Source: an uncultured Sutterella sp.
GTDB lineage: Bacteria > Pseudomonadota > Gammaproteobacteria > Burkholderiales > Burkholderiaceae_F
Assembly: GCA_900545335.1 (NCBI GenBank)
Contig: UQYP01000001.1
Span: 248,001 to 312,000, forward strand
Direction of reading: 5' to 3'
Length of the DNA stretch: 64,000 nucleotides
The position numbers were made by a program, and so were the translations under genes. Position 1 is the first letter of the stretch. Each line of letters opens with the position of its first letter. This document shows positions 8,839-17,846 of this stretch, piece after piece. The notes beneath the pieces are model-generated. The model saw only the letters and a program-made list of their open reading frames with translations. It was not told the origin of the DNA and did not search any database.

Positions 8839-11202
8839 TTAGAAAATCTGATCACGGATTGTTTCTGTGATCGGATCCACTTCACCCGGTGTGGTGGTTT
8901 CACCAAGACCCAGAGTCTGAACGGTGTCGCCCACTTGGTCAGCATAGAAGGGCTGACCGTTAATTTCCACAACATCGGCTGGCTGCGGCCGGTAGTACTC
9001 CGGTGCGTTTTGGAGTACAGCTTTCATGTAATTGACCCAAACCGGTAAAACCAGGCCGGCACCATAGGCATTGGCACCGAGCGACTTAGGCTGGTCGTAT
9101 CCCATCCAGCCGACAGCGGCGATTTCACCTGCGTAGCCAGCAAACCAGGCATCCAACGCATCATTGGTGGTACCGGTCTTCACCCCCATGTCTTCACGTT
9201 TGAGCGCATTACCTGCGCGGCGCCCGGTTCCTCGAACGGCCACCCCGTGCAAAAGCGAGTTCATCACATAGGCGTTTCGTGCGTCAATCGTACGCGGTGC
9301 ACCGTCGCCCACCTTGGCGTTGTGCGACTGCATAAGCACGTTGCCTTCAGCATCCGTTACTTTTTCAATCAGATAGGGCTGAACCAAGTAGCCGCCGTTT
9401 GCAAAAACGGAGTAGCCAGCCACCATTTCCCACGGTGTTACAGAACCCACACCTAAAGCCATCGTCAAAAGCGGCGGATGGTTTTTAGGAGAAAATCCGA
9501 AACGTGAAACGTATTGTTGAGCGTAATAGGGGTCAATAGCCTGCACAATACGAATGGAAACAAGGTTCTTCGATCGAGCAATGGCATCGGCTAAAGTCAT
9601 CGGACCGTCATATTTACGGTCATCATTTCTCGGCTCCCAAAGCTTGCCGCCTGTTAAGCGCGGATCGATTGAGAGCGGCGCATCATTGATGACGGTGGCC
9701 GGTGTAAAGCCTTTATCCAAAGCCGCCGAATAAATAAAGGGCTTAAAGCTTGAACCCGGTTGGCGCCAGGCTTGAGTGACGTGGTTAAATTGGTTGATCT
9801 TAAAGTCAAACCCGCCTACGAGCGAATAGATAGCGCCGGTATTGAAGTTTGCGGAAATAAACGCACTTTCTACAGCAGGAATCTGTCCCAAGGACCATTT
9901 ACCTTTACTGTCTTGCGTCACCCGAACCACAGCTCCGACTTTGAGTTCTTTTTCTTTATAGCGTCCTTTCAACACCTGACCTTTTTTGGCGATGAAACGC
10001 TGCGCAAAAGCAAAACCCTTATTGTCCAGGGCGACAGTCTCACCGTTATAGAGTTGAACCGTCATGCGCTTGGCCGTTAGCTCAGTGACAACACCGGGCA
10101 GCAAATTGGAGCTTGAAATGACTTTGGATAAAGCTAAACGGATATTAGCGTCCCGAGTATCGGGGTGAGAGAGGTCTGCGTAGCCTTCCACACCTCGGTA
10201 GCCGTAGCGACGGTCATACTCAATCATATTTTGCCGAACAGTGTTGCTCGCAATCAGCTGATCGCGGCTTCGAATGGTCGTGTAGACATTGATGCCCTGG
10301 TCATAAATAGTGTCTTTGAAGTAGGGGACCATCAGCATGCGGGCCATTTCAGCAATGTAGCCAGCGTGAAGCTCCTGAGTCTGAAGCTGAGTTTTTTGCT
10401 GTTCAGCCGTGCTTTGCCGCACTTCAATAGGCTGAGCAATAGCAGAGGCGTACGTGATTTCATCAATGTAGCCCAAATTAAACATGCGGCCCAACACATA
10501 GTTGCGTCTCATCGTGGCGCGTCTCATGTTCACCAACGGGTTGTAGGCGCTCGGCGCAACGGGAAGGCCAGCGAGTACCGCTGCCTCTGAAATGGATAAG
10601 TCACGTAAGTCCTTGCCGAAATACGTTTTAGCGGCGCTGCCGAAACCGTATGAGCGGTGACCTAAAAAGATCTGGTTGGCATAAACTTCAAAAATCTTGT
10701 CTTTACTCAAGTTTTGCTCAATCTTAATAGCCAAAGCTACTTCGTAGAGCTTACGGGTGTAGCTGCGCTCGGAACTTAAGAAAAAGTTGCGTGCGACCTG
10801 TTGAGTGATGGTACTGCCGCCCTGTCCTCTGCGTCCTGTGATGAGGTTAGCCAGAGCCGCGCGGGCAATTCCCATAAATTCAATACCGGAATGCTCGTAA
10901 AAACCGTCATCTTCGGCGGCGAGGATAGCCAATTTAACGTGCCGCGGAATTTCCTCAAAAGGCACATAGTCACGGCGCTCTTCACCGAATTCACCGATTA
11001 AATCGCCATCGGCCGTGTAGATGCGAAGCGGCACCTTGGGACGATACTGGGTAAGGGCATCAATGGGAGGAAGCTGGTAATAAACAACAGAAAAGACAAC
11101 AAGTCCCAAGCTGACAGCGGCTCCTGCGCCGCACAGTCCGGTAATGGTTAACCATTTAAACGCTTTTTTTAACCAGGAATTTTGATTTTTTTTAGTTTTC
11201 AT
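8839..11202 (-). CDS. mrcA: Penicillin-binding protein 1A
   Basis: 787-residue bifunctional peptidoglycan synthase. One N-terminal membrane helix (about 18-42), then the GT51 transglycosylase domain with EDDGFYEHSGI (97-107) and GGSTITQQVARN, then an OB-like insert, then the transpeptidase with the SxxK serine S484 (PGSSFKPF), SKN (544-546) and KTGT (675-678). It acts in the periplasm to polymerise and crosslink glycan strands. It converges on cyaY with a 20-base spacer. In many relatives mrcA diverges from pilMNOPQ; that block is not present here. Confidence 0.97.
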   Translation of the reverse strand: MKTKKNQNSWLKKAFKWLTITGLCGAGAAVSLGLVVFSVVYYQLPPIDALTQYRPKVPLRIYTADGDLIGEFGEERRDYVPFEEIPRHVKLAILAAEDDGFYEHSGIEFMGIARAALANLITGRRGQGGSTITQQVARNFFLSSERSYTRKLYEVALAIKIEQNLSKDKIFEVYANQIFLGHRSYGFGSAAKTYFGKDLRDLSISEAAVLAGLPVAPSAYNPLVNMRRATMRRNYVLGRMFNLGYIDEITYASAIAQPIEVRQSTAEQQKTQLQTQELHAGYIAEMARMLMVPYFKDTIYDQGINVYTTIRSRDQLIASNTVRQNMIEYDRRYGYRGVEGYADLSHPDTRDANIRLALSKVISSSNLLPGVVTELTAKRMTVQLYNGETVALDNKGFAFAQRFIAKKGQVLKGRYKEKELKVGAVVRVTQDSKGKWSLGQIPAVESAFISANFNTGAIYSLVGGFDFKINQFNHVTQAWRQPGSSFKPFIYSAALDKGFTPATVINDAPLSIDPRLTGGKLWEPRNDDRKYDGPMTLADAIARSKNLVSIRIVQAIDPYYAQQYVSRFGFSPKNHPPLLTMALGVGSVTPWEMVAGYSVFANGGYLVQPYLIEKVTDAEGNVLMQSHNAKVGDGAPRTIDARNAYVMNSLLHGVAVRGTGRRAGNALKREDMGVKTGTTNDALDAWFAGYAGEIAAVGWMGYDQPKSLGANAYGAGLVLPVWVNYMKAVLQNAPEYYRPQPADVVEINGQPFYADQVGDTVQTLGLGETTTPGEVDPITETIRDQIF

Positions 11203-11417
11203 ACCAATTAGATTTAGTTGCTGCTATTGGGCGGTCGGTCATTGACTTTTTGCAGCGGGCAATATGACGGACTGTATGCTACCTTTTTTGTTTATATTTT
11301 GCGAGAACTTAGAGCAAAAATGGTGTAAAGAAATCTCAGAAGATGTAAAAAGTCCTTCACTGAGTCGTATCTTGTGACAAAATTCTTTTTCCTGTTATTT
11401 AAAGCTGTTTGGCCGAA

Positions 11418-11885
11418 ATGATTGAGATTTATCAGTATCAGTTTAAAGTCGGGCCCGAGTCCATCGATATTCTGAAACATGTCAACAATCGGGAATATCT
11501 TCGCTGGATGGAAAAAGCCGCGATGGAGCACGCTTCACTTTTAGGCTGCGGAGCCAAAGAGTGTTTGCAGCGAGGTGAAGTCTGGGTTGCGCGAGAACAT
11601 TGGATTGAATATTTAAGGCCCTGCTACGAAGGCGATGAGCTCACCGTTTTTTCTTGGGTGGCCAATCTTTCAGGACCTCGTTCTCTGAGGCGTTATGCCA
11701 TTAAGCGCGGAGCCCGTTTGGTGAGCCTCGGGGCAACTGAATGGGTCTATATCGACTACAAAACCGGACGCATTAAGGATGTTCCCGAGGAGGTTGCCGA
11801 ACGTTTTGCCATTATCAGTGATGACGATGAGCGCTTGGCGGATTTGGGAATTGCTCGAGGAGTTCGTTTTGAACCTCATTACTGA
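11418..11885 (+). CDS. Hot-dog fold acyl-CoA thioesterase
   Basis: 155-residue cytosolic protein of the 4-hydroxybenzoyl-CoA thioesterase-like group. The helix motif HVNNREYLRWMEKAAMEH matches the family HVNN.xYLxxxE pattern; the expected acidic residue just before it reads DILKHVNN, with Asp four positions ahead. The second half has WVAREHWIEYLRPCYEGDELTV, typical of YbgC-like enzymes. Start is ATG 11418 or TTG 11409. It is a lone gene between mrcA and the mla operon. Substrate unknown. Confidence 0.8.
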   Translation: MIEIYQYQFKVGPESIDILKHVNNREYLRWMEKAAMEHASLLGCGAKECLQRGEVWVAREHWIEYLRPCYEGDELTVFSWVANLSGPRSLRRYAIKRGARLVSLGATEWVYIDYKTGRIKDVPEEVAERFAIISDDDERLADLGIARGVRFEPHY

Positions 11886-12021
11886 TCGTGAGGTAGGGGC
11901 AAAGAATTATTTAAAGAATAGGGCTGATTGTCCAATAAAACGGGCAACTCTCAGCGTATAATGTTGCAATTCCTGAACGATTGTTCAGTATTGTTGATTC
12001 CAGTTTTGATTGGGTTTATCA

Positions 12022-12822
12022 GTGAGCGATTTTGTAACGGTACAGGATGTAACCTTCGGTTATGGAAAAAGAGTCATTTTGGACGATGTGACACTTCACT
12101 TCGGCCAGGGGCAGGTTGTTGCCATCATGGGCGGCTCCGGCATGGGCAAAACGACTCTTTTGAAACTGATCGGCGGCATTGAAACTCCGGACAAAGGACA
12201 GATTTTGATTGACGGAGAGCCGCTTGATACGTCCGATAAAGATAAGCTTTATGCGCAGCGCCGCCGCATGGGGATGCTTTTCCAATTCGGGGCACTCTTT
12301 ACGGATATGTCGGTTTTGGACAACGTGGCCTTTCCTCTTCGTGAGCAGACGAATTTAAGCGAAGATTTGATTGAGAGAATGGTCCTCATGAAACTTAATG
12401 CTGTCGGATTGCGCGGCGCAGCTGATTTGATGCCCAGTGAAATTTCTGGCGGTATGTCCCGTCGCGTGGCCTTGGCCAGAGCGACCGCTCTTGATCCGGA
12501 ATTGATCATGTATGACGAACCTTTTGCTGGCTTAGATCCCATTTCAATGGGTGTGACGGCAAGGCTCATTCGCGATTTAAATGACGCATTAAATGCGACG
12601 AGCATCATCGTTACGCACGATGTGCCGGAAACATTTGCCATCGCAGACTATGTTTACATGATTTCTTCGGGTCGTATTGCAGCTGAAGGCACGCCTGCGG
12701 AGCTTTCTGCTTCTCAAGATCCGTACGTGCGGCAATTTATTGACGGAGCGCCCGACGGTCCTGTGGCATTTCATTATCCTGCCGAACCGATTGACCAAGA
12801 GTTTGGAGTACACGCACCATGA
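12022..12822 (+). CDS. mlaF: Phospholipid ABC transporter ATP-binding protein MlaF
   Basis: Cytoplasmic ATPase of the MlaFEDB complex, which moves phospholipids between the inner membrane and the periplasmic carrier MlaC. Walker A GGSGMGKTT (37-45), a variant signature EISGGMSRRVALARA and Walker B LIMYDEPFAGLDP are present. GTG 12022 is preferred because it gives MSDFVTVQDV, a family-like start; a TTG 12 bases upstream is the alternative. Its stop overlaps the mlaE start by 4 bases, so translation is coupled. First gene of mlaFEDACB. Confidence 0.95.
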   Translation: MSDFVTVQDVTFGYGKRVILDDVTLHFGQGQVVAIMGGSGMGKTTLLKLIGGIETPDKGQILIDGEPLDTSDKDKLYAQRRRMGMLFQFGALFTDMSVLDNVAFPLREQTNLSEDLIERMVLMKLNAVGLRGAADLMPSEISGGMSRRVALARATALDPELIMYDEPFAGLDPISMGVTARLIRDLNDALNATSIIVTHDVPETFAIADYVYMISSGRIAAEGTPAELSASQDPYVRQFIDGAPDGPVAFHYPAEPIDQEFGVHAP

Positions 12823-13595
12823 ATGCATTGATGGATTTAGGAGCCTGGACTCTTGAGCAAATTCGGCACGTCGGCCGAATGGCCATTTTTGCGGTTCAGC
12901 TTTTTAAAGAATTGCCTGCAGCGCTCGGTCGCTTCTGGTTGGTCGTTCAGCAGATTCACTTTATCGGCAATTACTCTTTACTGATTATTGCTGTCTCGGG
13001 TCTGTTTGTGGGTTTCGTGTTGGCCCTGCAGGGTTACTACATTTTGGTGAGCTACGGCAGTGAGCAGGCCCTGGGTGTCATGGTGGCTCTGTCTCTTGCT
13101 CGCGAATTGGGGCCGGTTGTGGCAGCGCTGCTTTTTGCCGGACGTGCCGGAACGTCGCTTACGGCAGAAATCGGTTTGATGCGTGCAGGAGAACAGGTTG
13201 CGGCGATGGAAATGATGGGTGTGGATCCTGTCAGACGTGTGCTTGCTCCCCGCTTTTGGGGCGTACTGATTTCTTTGCCGCTATTGGCCTGTATTTTTAC
13301 CGCTGTGGGTATTTTCGGTGCCTGGATTGTGGGCGTAGTCATGATTGGTGTCGACGGAGGCGCTTTCTGGTCTCAAATGCAGGCGGGCGTAGATGTTTTT
13401 TCCGACATTGGCAATAGCGTCATTAAATCTGTGGTATTTGCCATTGCCGTCGGACTCATCTCCTTATATCAGGGCTATAACGCCCGACCGACTCCGGAAG
13501 GCGTCTCTCGTGCCACAACCCGGACGGTGGTTATTTCTTCATTAATGGTTTTGGGGCTGGACTTTATCATGACGGCTCTGATGTTCTCGGTCTAG
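12819..13595 (+). CDS. mlaE: Phospholipid ABC transporter permease MlaE
   Basis: 258-residue inner-membrane permease of the MlaFEDB complex. It has an N-terminal interface helix followed by about five membrane helices, with the family signatures ELGPVVAALLFAGRAGTSLTAE and MRAGEQVAAMEMMGVDP. Overlaps mlaF by ATGA and is followed 13 bases later by mlaD. Length is as expected. Confidence 0.95.
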   Translation: MNALMDLGAWTLEQIRHVGRMAIFAVQLFKELPAALGRFWLVVQQIHFIGNYSLLIIAVSGLFVGFVLALQGYYILVSYGSEQALGVMVALSLARELGPVVAALLFAGRAGTSLTAEIGLMRAGEQVAAMEMMGVDPVRRVLAPRFWGVLISLPLLACIFTAVGIFGAWIVGVVMIGVDGGAFWSQMQAGVDVFSDIGNSVIKSVVFAIAVGLISLYQGYNARPTPEGVSRATTRTVVISSLMVLGLDFIMTALMFSV

Positions 13596-13608
13596 AAAGG
13601 GGTTTTTG

Positions 13609-14097
13609 ATGGAACGCAAAACAGATCGTAAACGTGGGGTGGAGCTCATGGTAGGGCTCTTTGTGGTTGCCGGTTTTGCCGCATTGCTTTTTACGGCATT
13701 GCAGGCAGCTAATTTGGGCAGTTTTTCCTGGTCCCAGAAAACCTATACGGTAGAGGCTCTTTTCGATAACATCGGCGGTTTGAAGCCCAGAGCTCCGGTT
13801 AAAAGTGCCGGAGTGGTGATCGGCCGCGTTGAAAGCGTCACTTTTGATAATACGCTCTACCAGGCAAAAGTCACGATGACCATTGACTCACAGTATCAGT
13901 TCCCGACCGATACCGAAGCTCAGATTTTAACTTCGGGTTTGCTTGGCGAACAGTACATCGGTTTTGTAGCCGGTGCCGATGAAGAAGTGCTCGAGACCGG
14001 AGGTAAAATCCGCAGAACTCAGTCTGCTATGGTGCTTGAGCAAATGATCAGTAAATTTATGTATAGCTTTGTGGAAAACAAAGACAGTAACCAATAG
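13609..14097 (+). CDS. mlaD: Outer-membrane lipid asymmetry protein MlaD (MCE domain)
   Basis: 162-residue periplasmic protein anchored by one N-terminal membrane helix (about 12-32, VELMVGLFVVAGFAALLF). A single MCE domain follows (KTYTVEALFDNIGGLKPRAPVKSAGVVIGRV), then a helical tail. MlaD hexamers form the hydrophobic channel of the MlaFEDB complex. ATG 13609 is chosen over an adjacent TTG at 13606. Spacing within the operon is short. Confidence 0.94.
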   Translation: MERKTDRKRGVELMVGLFVVAGFAALLFTALQAANLGSFSWSQKTYTVEALFDNIGGLKPRAPVKSAGVVIGRVESVTFDNTLYQAKVTMTIDSQYQFPTDTEAQILTSGLLGEQYIGFVAGADEEVLETGGKIRRTQSAMVLEQMISKFMYSFVENKDSNQ

Positions 14098-14109
14098 GAA
14101 AATCAGGTT

Positions 14110-14874
14110 ATGTCCGCTACCTTAAAACGCTCTCTTTTGGCGATTGCACTGACTTCAACGCTGGCTTCCTGCGCGGTGGTTCCTCCGAATTCCGGCGAAA
14201 ACCCCAATGACCCCTGGGAAACTTTTAACCGTCAGACCCATGCCTTTAATATGACAATGGATGAGTATGTCCTGCATCCGATTGCCGTGGGTTACTCCGA
14301 GTATGTTCCGACGCCGGTTCAGGAGGGGGTTGATAACTTCTTCTCCAACCTCGGGGAACCGGGCAATATGCTCAACAATTTCCTGCAGGGAAAGTTTAAA
14401 GAAGGCGCAGTCAGTCTGGCACGTTTCCTGATTAACTCAACGGTGGGTATTGCCGGCCTTTTTGATGTGGCCTCGCACATGAGTTTGGATTATTCTCCTG
14501 AGGATTTCGGTGAAACGCTCGGCAGCTGGGGGGTGGGACCGGGGCCCTATGTCGTTTGGCCGTTCTTGGGACCAAGCACTGTGAGAGACACGGCAAGTAT
14601 TCCAGTGGACTGGGCGACGTATCCGCCGACTTATTATTTCTGGGGTGAGGGGGATAAAACCGGTTACGCGATCGGTTTGGCAGCGCTTGATGCCGTCAAC
14701 TCCCGTGCCAAGCTGCTCTCAACCGATGCGATGCTTCAAACCGCATTGGATCCATACGTAGCAGTACGCGAAGCTTATCTTCAAAATCGTGAAAATCTGG
14801 TCTGGGACGGTAATCCCCCGCTGACCCTGATGGAAGATGAGTTTGAAGACGAAGAGTACGATCAACAAAATTAA
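14110..14874 (+). CDS. mlaA: Outer-membrane lipoprotein MlaA (VacJ)
   Basis: 254-residue lipoprotein that removes mislocalised phospholipids from the outer leaflet of the outer membrane. The signal peptide ends in the lipobox TLASC with Cys near 21, followed by the VacJ signature NDPWETFNRQTHAFNMTMDEY and later FLINSTVGIAGLFDVA and EDFGETLGSWGVGPGPY. The C-terminus is unusually acidic (LMEDEFEDEEYDQQN). It is encoded within mlaFEDACB as in other Burkholderiales; in E. coli it is unlinked. Confidence 0.95.
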   Translation: MSATLKRSLLAIALTSTLASCAVVPPNSGENPNDPWETFNRQTHAFNMTMDEYVLHPIAVGYSEYVPTPVQEGVDNFFSNLGEPGNMLNNFLQGKFKEGAVSLARFLINSTVGIAGLFDVASHMSLDYSPEDFGETLGSWGVGPGPYVVWPFLGPSTVRDTASIPVDWATYPPTYYFWGEGDKTGYAIGLAALDAVNSRAKLLSTDAMLQTALDPYVAVREAYLQNRENLVWDGNPPLTLMEDEFEDEEYDQQN

Positions 14875-14888
14875 AGGAGCACCAGTCT

Positions 14889-15530
14889 ATGTTGCGACGA
14901 GTTTTTTTGTCACTTTTAGGTTGCCTTACAATCGCTTCGGTGGCTTTGCCTGTGTCAGCGGCTCCGGCTCAAACTTCACCGGAAGAATTTGTATTGAAAG
15001 TCTCTAATGAAATTTTGGATGCGATTAAGAGTAATCCGAAGCTGCAGCAGGGTGATAAGAAGGCAGTAGAGGCATTGGTTGATGAAAAAATGATGCCGGC
15101 TGTGGATTTTCTGCGCATGACCCGTATGGCTGTAGGCCCCAAGTGGCGAGAAGCAACTGCGGCGCAGCGTGAGCAGCTCCAGCATCTTTTCCGTGAAACG
15201 CTGATTCAGGTCTATTCGGGCGGCTTAAGTATGGCCAAAGATCAAAAGGTTCGGATTCTGCCGCGCGGACAAAATGACGGAACCGAAGCGGTGGTGCGTA
15301 CCGGTATGAGTTCTATCTTGGATCCCGGTAAACCTGAAATTCAGTTGGTGTATCGTCTGCGTAACCTTAAGGATCAAGGCTGGAAGGTTATTGATGTAAA
15401 TGTCGAAGGCGTGTGGTTGGTGAGTAACTATCGCAATCAATATGGTCCTATCGCCGCACAGGAAGGTATTGATGGTTTGATTCGACGCATGCAGCAAAGA
15501 GTGGATCAACCGCAAGCCGCTAAGAAATAA
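14889..15530 (+). CDS. mlaC: Periplasmic phospholipid carrier MlaC (Tol-Tol-Ttg2 family)
   Basis: 213-residue soluble periplasmic shuttle between MlaA and MlaD. A Sec signal peptide (MLRRVFLSLLGCLTIASVALPVSAAPA) is followed by the all-helix/strand Ttg2D fold with MPAVDFLRMTRMAVGPKWREAT and VNVEGVWLVSNYRNQY, a typical C-terminal signature. Preceded by AAGGAGCACC. Lies between mlaA and mlaB. Confidence 0.94.
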   Translation: MLRRVFLSLLGCLTIASVALPVSAAPAQTSPEEFVLKVSNEILDAIKSNPKLQQGDKKAVEALVDEKMMPAVDFLRMTRMAVGPKWREATAAQREQLQHLFRETLIQVYSGGLSMAKDQKVRILPRGQNDGTEAVVRTGMSSILDPGKPEIQLVYRLRNLKDQGWKVIDVNVEGVWLVSNYRNQYGPIAAQEGIDGLIRRMQQRVDQPQAAKK

Positions 15531-15535
15531 TCATT

Positions 15536-15811
15536 ATGAAAATTGATCAGGAAACGGTGACTTTTGACGATATCGGACATTGGGAGGTTCGCGCTCAGGA
15601 AGCTCTCAATGAGTCTGATGCCGTATTTGACTGCTCGTATGTCAAAAATGCCGACAGCGCTCTTTTGGCGTTGATTCTTAAGTGGCTGAAAGAAGCTCAG
15701 GAAAAAGGGCTCACTCCCCACATTGTGAATTTGCCTGAAGGCATGTGGAGTTTGGCAAAGCTTTATGGTGTCAGGAAATTGATTCGTCCCTATTGCCATA
15801 AAACGGAATAG
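15536..15811 (+). CDS. mlaB: STAS-domain protein MlaB
   Basis: 91-residue cytoplasmic STAS protein that binds MlaF and stabilises the transporter. The core reads FDCSYVKNADSALLALILKWLKEA, with the usual D/N-A-D-S-ALLAL phospho-acceptor-like turn, and ends in LPEGMWSLAKLYGV. Small, 5 bases after mlaC and last in the mla operon. Confidence 0.88.
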   Translation: MKIDQETVTFDDIGHWEVRAQEALNESDAVFDCSYVKNADSALLALILKWLKEAQEKGLTPHIVNLPEGMWSLAKLYGVRKLIRPYCHKTE

Positions 15812-15937
15812 TTCGATAGGACCAATCGGTAACCATTGGAAAAAATCATGCTGTTTACACCTGTAGCAGCATGATTTTCCTTTATTATTAACGAGTCTTT
15901 GATAGAAAAATTGTGCCATTGTGCACCTGTGCAGGTT

Positions 15938-17188
15938 ATGGAAAAACTGAAAGTAACAGGCGGCTGCCGTCTTAACGGAGAAGTGAAGGCCTCAGGAGCC
16001 AAAAATGCTGCCTTGCCGATTTTGGCAGCCTCTCTTTTGACAGCTGATGATCTCGTTTTAAGTAATGTCCCCCACTTGTCTGATATTCGAACAATGGGAA
16101 AACTGTTGAGCGGACTGGGCATGATGGTGGAGCGTGAAGGCGAAACGGTCACTTTGAATGCCAAGGCTCTGACGACGCTTACCGCTCCTTACGAACTGGT
16201 TAAAACAATGCGTGCCTCTATTGTGACACTGGGACCGATGCTTGCGCGCTTCGGAGAGGCCCGGGTTTCGTTGCCCGGAGGCTGCGCAATCGGAGCCCGT
16301 CCGGTGGATCAGCACATTAAGGGACTGCAGGCTCTGGGAGCTGAGGTCGTAATCGATCACGGTTACGTCGTTGCAAAAGCAAAGCGTCTTAAAGGTGCTC
16401 ATATCGTAACCGATATGGTAACCGTGACCGGAACGGAAAATTTATTGATGGCTGCGACTTTGGCCGATGGAGTAACGGTGATTGAAAATGCAGCCCGAGA
16501 ACCCGAAGTGGTTGATTTAGCCAATTGTTTGACGGCAATGGGTGCAAAGATCCGCGGCGCAGGAACTCCTGTTATTGAGGTCGAGGGCGTATCGGAACTT
16601 CACGGGGCTCATCACTTTGTGTTGCCCGATCGAATCGAAACAGGCAGCTTTTTGGTCGCTGCTTTGATGACCAGAGGCGATGTGACGGTCACTCACGCGG
16701 CGCCGCACACTTTGGATATCGTTTTGGATAAGCTTCGTGAGGCAGGAGCAACCGTTCAGACAGGAGACGATTGGATTCGTGTTTCGATCGATAAACGGCC
16801 CAAAGCGGTCAGTGTGAGAACCGTTCCTCATCCCGGATTCCCGACCGATATGCAGGCACAGTTTATGGCAATGGATACCATTGCGGAAGGCACGGGCCGG
16901 ATAACGGAGACGATTTTCGAGAATCGGTTTATGCATGTGCCTGAACTTCAGCGCTTGGGGGCAAATATTACGGTTGACGGCCATACCGCTGTGGTCACCG
17001 GTGTGCAGGAGCTCTCCGGGGCAAATGTTATGGCAACCGATTTGCGTGCTTCGGCATCCCTAGTGATTGCCGGTCTTGTAGCCAAGGGCGAAACAATAGT
17101 CGATCGTATATACCATTTAGATCGTGGTTACGATCATATGGAAGTAAAATTAGCAGCATTGGGCGCTCAAATTGAGCGTATTGCCTGA
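15938..17188 (+). CDS. murA: UDP-N-acetylglucosamine 1-carboxyvinyltransferase
   Basis: 416-residue enzyme transferring enolpyruvate from PEP to UDP-GlcNAc, the first committed step of peptidoglycan synthesis. It begins MEKLKVTGGCRLNGEVKASG with the KNA substrate motif; the catalytic cysteine sits in LPGGCAIGARPVDQH. The upstream TTG at 15899 would add 13 atypical residues, so ATG 15938 is preferred. It follows mlaB after 126 bases. In relatives bolA often precedes and the his operon follows; neither is here. Confidence 0.97.
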   Translation: MEKLKVTGGCRLNGEVKASGAKNAALPILAASLLTADDLVLSNVPHLSDIRTMGKLLSGLGMMVEREGETVTLNAKALTTLTAPYELVKTMRASIVTLGPMLARFGEARVSLPGGCAIGARPVDQHIKGLQALGAEVVIDHGYVVAKAKRLKGAHIVTDMVTVTGTENLLMAATLADGVTVIENAAREPEVVDLANCLTAMGAKIRGAGTPVIEVEGVSELHGAHHFVLPDRIETGSFLVAALMTRGDVTVTHAAPHTLDIVLDKLREAGATVQTGDDWIRVSIDKRPKAVSVRTVPHPGFPTDMQAQFMAMDTIAEGTGRITETIFENRFMHVPELQRLGANITVDGHTAVVTGVQELSGANVMATDLRASASLVIAGLVAKGETIVDRIYHLDRGYDHMEVKLAALGAQIERIA

Positions 17189-17214
17189 TCCGATTCTTTC
17201 TAAGAGGATGTGTT

Positions 17215-17556
17215 ATGCAAGATTGTATTTTCTGCAAAATCATCAAGGGCGAGATTCCCTGTAAGAAAGTCTATGAAGATGAAGACGTATTGGCGTTTCA
17301 TGATATTAATCCGGCTGCGCCGATTCATTTTCTGCTCATTCCGAAAAAGCACTTGGTCTCTTTGGCTGAAGCTCAGCCCGAAGACACTGCGCTTTTAGGT
17401 AAAATGCTGGCCTTGGTTCCTCAATTGGCCAAAGAGCAGGGCTGCCAGAATGGCTTCCGTGTTGTGATCAATACGGGTCGCGACGGCGGTCAGGAAGTGG
17501 GACATTTGCATATTCACGTCATGGGCGGACCGCAACCGTGGCCGCGTAGGAGTTAA
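17215..17556 (+). CDS. hinT: HIT-family purine nucleoside phosphoramidase
   Basis: 113-residue Hint-type protein. The N-terminus CIFCKIIKGEIPCKKVYEDEDVLAF carries the CxxC of many Hint proteins, and the HIT motif is HLHIHVMGG near the C-terminus. Hydrolyses AMP-NH2-type bonds. Twenty-six bases after murA and 3 before tatA; in Burkholderiales this gene normally follows hisE at the end of the his operon. Confidence 0.94.
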   Translation: MQDCIFCKIIKGEIPCKKVYEDEDVLAFHDINPAAPIHFLLIPKKHLVSLAEAQPEDTALLGKMLALVPQLAKEQGCQNGFRVVINTGRDGGQEVGHLHIHVMGGPQPWPRRS

Positions 17557-17559
17557 AAG

Positions 17560-17787
17560 ATGGGAAGTTTTTCCATTTGGCACTGGCTGATCGTTTTACT
17601 GATCGTGGTATTGGTTTTCGGTACAAGTAAGCTGAAGAACTTGGGGCGCGACTTGGGTGGCGGCATCAAGGGCTTTAAGGAAGGCTTGAAAGAAGGTCAG
17701 GAAGACGAACCTAAGAAGGTGACCAATGAGAGCCGTGCTGAAACGGTAGATGTTTCCGCTAAGGAAAAGTCTGAGACCAAGAACTAA
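17560..17787 (+). CDS. tatA: Sec-independent translocase subunit TatA
   Basis: 75-residue pore-forming Tat subunit: short N-terminal membrane helix (IWHWLIVLLIVVLVFG), the FGTSKLKNLGRDLGG hinge, an amphipathic helix (GIKGFKEGLKEGQ) and a charged tail. Starts 3 bases after the hinT stop. A hairpin with a T-run separates it from tatB, which could give more TatA than TatB/TatC. Confidence 0.95.
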   Translation: MGSFSIWHWLIVLLIVVLVFGTSKLKNLGRDLGGGIKGFKEGLKEGQEDEPKKVTNESRAETVDVSAKEKSETKN

Positions 17788-17804
17788 GCGTTCAGAATCT
17801 GTAG

Positions 17805-17839
17805 GGGCGGGGAATCAGGTGAGTCTTCGCCCGTTTTTT
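17805..17839 (+). terminator. Terminator-like hairpin between tatA and tatB
   Basis: Nine-base-pair stem (gggcgggga / tcttcgccc, two G-U pairs), 10-base loop, then g plus six T. It is placed to let part of the transcription stop after tatA, matching the known need for TatA in excess; the partial read-through is inference. Confidence 0.55.
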
Positions 17840-17846
17840 GTTGCTT

